Shown piece after piece: positions 57,995-64,000 of a DNA stretch of 64,000 bases (the first letter of the stretch is position 1; each line of letters opens with the position of its first letter). The stretch lies in the NCBI GenBank assembly GCA_021397845.1, contig CM038047.1, forward strand, positions 45,415,210 through 45,479,209, in the 5' to 3' direction. Source of the stretch: Areca catechu (Eukaryota > Streptophyta > Magnoliopsida > Arecales > Arecaceae). A program made the position numbers and the translations under genes. The notes below the pieces were generated by a model. That model saw only the letters and a list, made by a program, of their open reading frames with translations. It ran no database searches and was not told the DNA's origin.

Positions 57995-60023
57995 TCAGAA
58001 ACCCATTACCCTCGAAGTGAGGTTGAGTAGGGGTTCGAGTGCATTTGGAGCAAACTTCCTTGCAAAGAGGAAACATATTGAAGTCGGCCTTGAATTGTAC
58101 ATACAGAAGGTCCCATTATTTCTTATTGACTTAATGAACTCAGCTGTAATGTTTTGAGCACCATATCTTGCTGGGTGAGGTCCTCCCCTCGACCAATCAA
58201 CCCAAGTCAAGCTCCGGTTCGCATTCAGAGACCCATGGAAGATGTTCAGGAAAGTAGGGATGTAGTGCTCATCAGGATAGCAAGATGGCTTGCAGTATTT
58301 CCTGAAGAGGGCGTAGTATTTGTAGTCTGCGACCATGATCACAGCCAATTCACGGTTGAGTTCGAACCACTCAGATCCTTTTCTCCATTGATATAGCTTG
58401 ATATGAGGGGCCATGTAGCGGCTGTAACGGCCACGGCCCTGCGAGGAATCCTCATCATAGGATTCGACAAAGCTGTGCTCAGAGTTTATGAGGTACTCAT
58501 AAACAGTGGGGAAATTGTGTACCGGAATGCAACTCTCAGAGAGCAAAACAAACCGCTCATTGGAGAAATCCAGGAGAGCATTGGCTAAAAGACGCTTCTC
58601 CGCATCAACCAGTGTAACTGAACCCCATGAAACCTCCTGCGTAGGAAAACAAAAGAACAAGGCTAGTTAGATCAAATGCACAAAACTTTCATTCAAAATT
58701 ATCCAAAATCAATCACCAATACTTCAAAAAATAATGTACAAAATGATTTGAATCATTATTAGGCCCCATTTTCTATCCAACCAAGTTGTTGGTTTTTAGT
58801 ATAGTTATGATAGTTTACTATTTTTGTTGATTTATTTTATGTTGGTTTCACAACCTCTTGCCAATTATTATAGCAATGATATATCTGGAACACTTTGGAA
58901 CTTCGCTTTAATAATTATATATAAAGAGCAAGGCCTCTGTCTGCAACTGTAGTTAGAATAAGTTCATGTGGATCATACATTTTCAATTGCATTTTGTGTA
59001 ATACTAGCATGCCAAGAGACAATTGATTTTTTTTTTTAAAAAATTTTACCACCTTACCTGCTTGAATCCTTCCAATGCAGAGGACTCTGAATTTCAATAA
59101 TAAACTTCTTGATAACATCATTCATTACAGGAATTTAATTGGCTCACAAATAAATTGTATTACAATGTCCACATTTACAATGATAAATACCTATTCAACA
59201 TTGGATATAAAGTAGTTCAACATAAGAAATAGTATTAATCTGCTTTAAGTTTCAAAAAGCAGTATTCAAAGAATATGATTATTGTGTTATGAGGTCCTAT
59301 TTGATCCCAAAACAATTTGGAACTACAAGCATTACAACAAATCACTTGCAACTAGTGAAATTTGAAGAAAAGATACAGATTCTATTTCCCAACTGCACCA
59401 TTAAATCATAAACCATGGCAATGATGCAATCCAAGTAATCATTCAACAGAAATGATCGACAATTCAGAAATATAGAACAAACCAAACTATCATCTTACCT
59501 CGCTCGGGACTTGGCGGCCATAGAAGGCAGAATCCTCCGAGACATTGAGCTTGTAGTCGGGAAGTGCATGCACATAAACCGAGTACATCCCTTCATGGCC
59601 TTTGAAGAACTTCTCCCACAGGGGCACAAACGGCAGAGGCCCCCGTGTCATGAACATGAAGGCCACCTTGGGCACCCTCTCGAAGGGGTAATCCTCCATC
59701 TTGGGCACCATCGACGCCCTCCAGAAGAGCTCATCATCGGTCATGCTATGCATCAATTTCTTCGGCTTCACGAAGCTCTTGATGCTCAAGCAATCCTTGT
59801 CGCAGTTCGCCGTGTACATGGTCCTCGGAAAGAAGAGATCGGCCTGCGAACTGAAGTACTTGTTGAAATGGGAGCTCACAGAGAGGCCCAACACCGCCCC
59901 CGCCATGAAAACAACCAGAATGGAGACGAACTTCATCAGACCAATCGACCAGCCCTTCCTCGGTGTCGCAGGGAAGTAATCTGACTCCTCGTCAGCCAAT
60001 TTGCTCTTCAATACCGGCTTCAT
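57995..60023 (-). CDS. Core-2/I-branching (GT14-type) glycosyltransferase-like protein, BC10-like family
   Basis: The one host gene in the window. Exon 1 is 60023-59499 (175 codons) and exon 2 is 58636-57995, joined over an 862-bp intron with GT at 59498-59497 and CAG at 58639-58637. The join keeps frame as ...RQVPSE|EVSWGSVTLVD. The product has 388 residues, normal for plant Core-2/I-branching (Pfam Branch) proteins. Residues ~26-50 (LMKFVSILVVFMAGAVLGLS) are one membrane anchor, so a type II Golgi protein is expected. Family motifs are DDELFWRASMVPKMEDYPFE, KVAFMFMTRGPLPFVPLWEK, AEKRLLANALLDFSNERFVL, LLSESCIPVHNFPTVYEYLI, RYSRYMAPHIKLYQWRKGSE and YCKPSCYPDEHYIPTFLNIF. Relatives, including rice BC10, affect cell-wall or arabinogalactan glycosylation; the exact acceptor here is unknown. 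No frameshift or missing exon is seen. The start at 60023 is the first ATG, and the mature N-terminus (MKPVLKSKLADEES) fits the family. Confidence 0.93.
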
Positions 60024-60830
60024 TTGCCACCACGTACACCCGATTGCAGCTCTTAAATACCTAGATGCCCTTCGATCGACTTCGATAAACCCTCATTCCC
60101 AATCCCGATCACGAATGATGAGTCGCCAGATGGAACTATTAACACCAGCTCCAAGCCAATGGGCGATTAATGCAGGAGATAAAGAACGTCCCTTTAGCTC
60201 CAAAGGTGACGGAATGAAGAGCCGAAGGCCCGAAACAATGAATTAGAAATCCAAAGTGAATCAGCAGAGAATCTAACAAACTAGGGAACCCAAACCCTTG
60301 GAATTTGATCAAGCCACGGCTCCGAATGCAAAAACGGAAAGTAAAGAACGAATTTTGATAGAGATCTCCAAACAAATAAGAGGATCGCGGGCGGACGAAG
60401 TAGGCTCAAATTGGAAACCCTAAGGATCGAATATCGAACACGATACTGACCTTAGGAGGAACACAAACCGATCAACTCCACCCGCTCTGCCCCTCTCCTC
60501 GATCAAATCTAGGGTAAGGGAGCCTCGGCGAAATCGACTATATCGGATCGGGGAAGGGATTTAACTAGGAATCCCGATGAGAAACGCGTGGATTTGGGCA
60601 ATAGTCACCGCTCTCTATCTTTCTGTCTCTGACTCTATCTCCACCCCCACCAGGTCTCCCCCCCCCTCTCACCAACTAGGTCTCGTCGTGGAGTTTTTAG
60701 AGAGAGAAGAGAGGGAGACGGAGAGAAAGCCGAGAACGAGGCGAAACGGTCCTCCGAGGGTGGCAACGAGTAAGGTGGGAGCAGGGCGGAGCTGGGGGAA
60801 TCAAATGGACCGAGTTTATTGTTAGAACCT
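60024..60830 (-). promoter_or_regulatory. 5' UTR and promoter region of the GT14-like gene
   Basis: Upstream of the ATG on the minus strand. A possible 5'-UTR intron donor, CTAAG|GTCAGT, lies at about 60450; its acceptor is not clear. From 60590 to 60740 the minus strand is C/T-rich (CTCTCT and CCTC runs), as often found near plant transcription starts. No convincing TATA box is seen. Confidence 0.45.
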
Positions 60831-61618
60831 AGCTCAGCAGCTGCATGATTGCGGGTGGGTCCCGCGAGATTCGGGATGTTGTTATGTGTGCAGAAGTGGG
60901 TGTGATCGACAGGGTGTCAGAGAGTGGGGAAGGGAACGTCCATCGCGTTCGATGTTGAGGGTATCAGCGAGCGCCGCGTGTATTTTGTATCCTTGCTAAC
61001 GGTTGTCACAGGTTTCTGGTTTGGAACGTCATCAAAAATGGAAACGGATTATCCAGGTGACATCCGAGTCTTTTGTCGTTGATGCGAGTCGGTAGTTCTT
61101 GTCGTCTAACTGCTTCTTTTGGGCGTTTGATATTTTTTTTATAAATTCTAATAGCAAAACAACAGAAGATTTTTGTTTTTAAATAATATTTTTTAATAAA
61201 TAATTATAAAATAAATGTTATTTAAATTATATTTACAAAACTAGCATAATTTTCGTATGTATAATAGATATCAAAAAATTATAGATTAAATTTATAATTT
61301 TAAATTTCAAAATAGAAATATAAAAAATATTTAAAATAATATAATAAAATTTAAATTTTAAAAAGAAAAAAAAAACAAAAAAAGTGTAGGCACAACCTAG
61401 GGCTTCATCCATACCTAGGGCTTCATCCATACCTATAGCTTCATCTTAATCATGCATCTTCATTTTCTAAATAAAAATTTTTTAAAAAATTAAAAAAATT
61501 AAAAAAATAAAAATATATAAGTAAAGTCATAAATTATTATCTTAATAATAATATAAAATATTAATATTATAAAATAAAATTTATTGTAATATATAATAAA
61601 TATTATAAATATTATAAT
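60831..61618. other. AT-rich intergenic DNA with a short minisatellite
   Basis: No gene is seen. At 61398-61443 an 18-bp unit (CTAGGGCTTCATCCATAC) occurs about 2.5 times. The remainder is A/T-rich simple DNA up to the LTR of element E. Confidence 0.7.
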
Positions 61619-63660
61619 TGTTGCCATCTAGATCGTCATGGCTCGTAGCTCTTACGTGGCGTCGGTTGGTAGTTTTTCCGCCTGGTATCCTCCGCGAGCA
61701 TCCGGTCATACAAAAGAAGGGAGACCCGGGCTAGGGATCCGAGCAGGGGCACTTCGACAGTCAAGTCATTGGACGATCAAGAGGAACAGATCCTCCTCGG
61801 TGGATCCCAAGTGGTCTCCACTCGCAAAGGATTTAAGAGATGATGGAAAGAGAGTTGGGATAGAGAAAGAGGGCTTGGGCCATGACGGTTTCTGCAACCG
61901 GGACTCTCCTGGGGAGTCCTTGTGTGTTCTTCTTGCCTTTATAGCCTTGCTGGTTACCTGCCCCTTCTCGCTTACCTTTGCCACAGGCCCTTTTGAGTTT
62001 CTTATAGAAGCATCGTACCTCTAATGGGGCGTAGAGCCCTAACCGGCGCCCTTTAGGAGTCTCTCATGCAGACGAGGCATTGGCCTGCTCTTCCTCCCCT
62101 CCCTCTGGAGGAGGGGGACAGGATCCGTAGCCTCCGCTAGGGGAGGTTTGCCATGGGCGCAGGTAGAGTATTGAGGAGTGCGTGTCTCCTTCGCGGTGAG
62201 TGCGCATGGCACATCGCGAGGCCTAACACCCTAACATAGTACTGTCCCTTCCTGGCATCGTCCCGCCATGTTTGGGGAGACCTGGCAGAGACCGATCTGG
62301 AGGGAGGTGCTACAAGGTCTGAAACCCTTGGTAAAACCTTTTTCATCGAGGTGGTGCAAGCGGTAGGCCTAAAGGTGCAACACCCCGAGCGAAGTGCCTT
62401 CTCCTAGGGGGTGCTGACAACAGGCTAAGAGGCTTGATGCCCTGGCGGGATGCTCCCTCGCAGGTGGCGTGTGATGGTGGGACACCACTCCTTAGAGATT
62501 GCAGGCAGCGTGCTATAGTGGAGCACCACCCCATATTGGTGCTAGTCTTCCCGGGCAGCACAGGGATCCTGATGGAGGCAACAACATCGCCTGCCGACAT
62601 CACTATCCCGGCCACTCCAGAGGCGCTCGTGGAAGAGGCTGCATCCACCTGTAAAAATCTATACCTGACTTCGGGGGAAGGAGTTGACTTTGATCAGGGG
62701 ATCAACCTCGAGCAGGGGGAATGTGACCCTGGCCGAGGGCTTGACCTCAAGGGAGCTGACCTTGGTCAGGGGATCGAAAGGTGGGAACATAACCTCGACC
62801 GAGGGCTTGACCTCGAGGGAGCTGATCTTAGCCAGGGGCTCAAAAAATGGGAGTACAACCTTGATTGAGGTCTCGACCTTGGGGGAGCTGACCTCGGCCA
62901 GGGGCTCGAAAGGAGAGAGCACAACCTCGACCAAGGGCTCGACCTCGAGGGAGTTGACCTTGGCTAGGGGCTCAAAAGGCGGGAGCAGAACCTTGACCGA
63001 GGGCTCGATCTCAGGGAAGCTAACCTCGGCCAGGGGCTCGAAAGGCGGGAGCACAACCTTGGCTGAGGGCTCGACCTCGGGGGAGCTAACCTCGGCCAAG
63101 CGCTCGAAAGGTGGCAGTAGAACCTCGGCCAAGGGCTCGACCTCGGGAGAGCTAACCTCGACCAGGGGCTTGAAAGGCGGGTGCACAACCTCGACCGAGG
63201 GCTCGACCTCAGGAGAGTTGACCTTGGCTAGGGGCTCGAAAGGCAAGAGCATGACCTCGACCAAGGGCTCGACTTCAGGGGAGCTGATTTCGGCCAGGGG
63301 CTCGAAAGGCGAGAGCACGACCTCGGCCAAGGGCTCGACCTTGGGGGAGCTGACCTCGGCCAAGGGCTCAGACTTGGTGCTTCGCTTGATCACCACATCC
63401 AAGTGGTACCTTATGCCATCGTGGTGGCCAGTTGGATCCGATAGGGTTCCACGTCAGCGATCATGCCATATCAGTTGCCTTCCACTCTCGAGTCTCGAGC
63501 ATGATGCAGCGCTCGGGACGAAGGGAGTTATTATGATGCTGGCATGGAAATACATTTATTTGGCACCATTAGATGCCCCGATTATCGATAATTCGTGGAT
63601 CGTGCCCCAACACCAATATGGGGACACCACGTCAGCGGGCTCAGGGGGAGTATGATGATT
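61619..63660 (-). repeat. element E LTR (left LTR of a further element A relative)
   Basis: The left edge TGTTGCCATCTAGATCGTCA resembles the element A edge (TGTTGCCGATCTCGCC). The following GGGATCCGAGCAGGGGCACTTCGACAGTCAAG parallels GGGATCCCGGCGAGGGAGCTCCGACGGTCAAG of element A, so it is the same LTR side in the same orientation. It contains a 66-bp array and, further right, CCACGTCAGC words (63449, 63628) like those at the U3 edge of A. The right boundary is not resolved (I see no clear PPT), and the element continues past the window. Confidence 0.65.
62684..63385. repeat. 66-bp tandem array in the element E LTR
   Basis: About 10-11 units of exactly 66 bp built from GGAGCTGACCTCGGCCAGGGG, CTCGAAAGGCGGGAGCACAA and CCTCGACCGAGGGCTCGACC. 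Because 66 is a multiple of 3 and indels are absent, both strands have long open frames: plus 62684-63655 with 22-residue repeats (ELTSARGSKGGSTTSTEG), minus 63402-62659. I take these frames as repeat artefacts and not genes. Confidence 0.9.
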
Positions 63661-63794
63661 GGCGTCGGGCTCGAAGCAATCTTCAATGTGTCGAGGCACC
63701 ATTCCTAACAGATTTTGACGTGTGGCGTACCTTCGATGTTCAGAGGGCCAAAAGGATGCACACCTTAATTAGTACGATGCGGTAGGGCACTGTC

Positions 63795-64000
63795 ATGCCA
63801 TTTTTGAAAAGGAGGAAAACTTTTTCCAAACCATCTCTTTCGAACCTTCATGCTTGTAGGGAGAACCAGAGTCTTTTCCACCCTAGTCTGACCTTTCCTT
63901 CTGAGTCATCCAAGTTAGTTTTCCCTTCTTTGCTTTCTTCCTCTCCTACGACCTGTGTTGAGGGAGACCTATTTTAGAGTCTCTAGGCTTCCTTTCTCTA
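63795..64000 (+). pseudogene. possible start of the element E antisense gene
   Basis: An ATG at 63795 opens MPFLKRRKTFSKPSLSNLHA and runs 60 codons to a stop at 63975, ending CVEGDLF. Position relative to the LTR fits the plus-strand gene of elements A and B, and EGDL is also how the conserved domain starts in A. The window ends before this can be tested. Weak call. Confidence 0.3.

Noticed and set aside
59511..59984. 157-codon plus-strand frame
   Set aside because: It is the antisense shadow of exon 1 of the GT14-like gene, whose minus-strand frame has clear family motifs.
62659..63655. 323-codon plus-strand and 247-codon minus-strand repeat proteins
   Set aside because: Both arise from the 66-bp array in an LTR. 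Having both strands open at once argues for a repeat artefact.

Overview
The window is plant nuclear DNA, most likely monocot and plausibly a palm. The clues are GC-rich Ty3/gypsy elements of the Tat type carrying an antisense 'putative gypsy type transposon' gene, a hAT element of the BED/DUF659 type, and a plant Core-2/I-branching (GT14) gene. The species is an inference. About 90% of the 64 kb is transposable-element DNA in several nested layers. I can support one ordinary host gene, at 57995-60023 on the minus strand.

Layout, left to right. (1) 202-16347 is element A, a nearly complete Tat-lineage Ty3/gypsy retrotransposon on the minus strand. Its ~3.3 kb LTRs each carry about 40 GC-rich ~62-bp monomers. 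Inside are gag, protease, RT, two RNase H domains and integrase on the minus strand, a 120-bp hairpin-forming array, and a separate intron-containing gene on the plus strand. (2) 16771-21440 is element B, the 3' part of a second minus-strand Tat element with its own copy of the antisense gene. A solo LTR (19227-20668, TSD GGAGT) is inserted in that copy. (3) ~21440-25008 is a very decayed Ty1/copia element ending in its 3' LTR. (4) 25009-27779 is sparse intergenic DNA. (5) 27788-34552 is a hAT element with 8-bp TSD CTATCAAG. A truncated second copy in inverted orientation lies at 37460-40871. (6) ~40872-43640 is the 3' end of an Athila/Tat-like gypsy element with its LTR. (7) 43640-57051 is element D, a third minus-strand Tat element. 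Its gag is split by element C (46038-54810, plus strand), a chromodomain-bearing Ty3/gypsy element with perfect TSD CTCGG. (8) 57052-60600 holds the GT14-like gene and its flanks. (9) 61619-64000 is the LTR and first internal bases of element E, another relative of A, with a 66-bp repeat array in its LTR.

All four Tat elements (A, B, D, E) lie on the minus strand. Their LTR edges are recognisably related, although the LTR bodies differ greatly. None looks autonomous today, because gag-pol is broken by frameshifts and stops. The RT catalytic motif (YVDD or YFDD) is still readable in A, C and D.

The most interesting signal is the plus-strand gene in A and B, placed between the integrase end and the 3' LTR. 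The two copies are strongly diverged. Both keep a short intron at the same place and in the same phase, a Transposase_28-like domain before it, and a charged coiled coil at the C-terminus. This looks like a spliced gene carried antisense by the family. The repeat systems around it come next in interest: palindromic ~62-bp monomers in the LTRs of A, and overlapping hairpins in the internal array of A.
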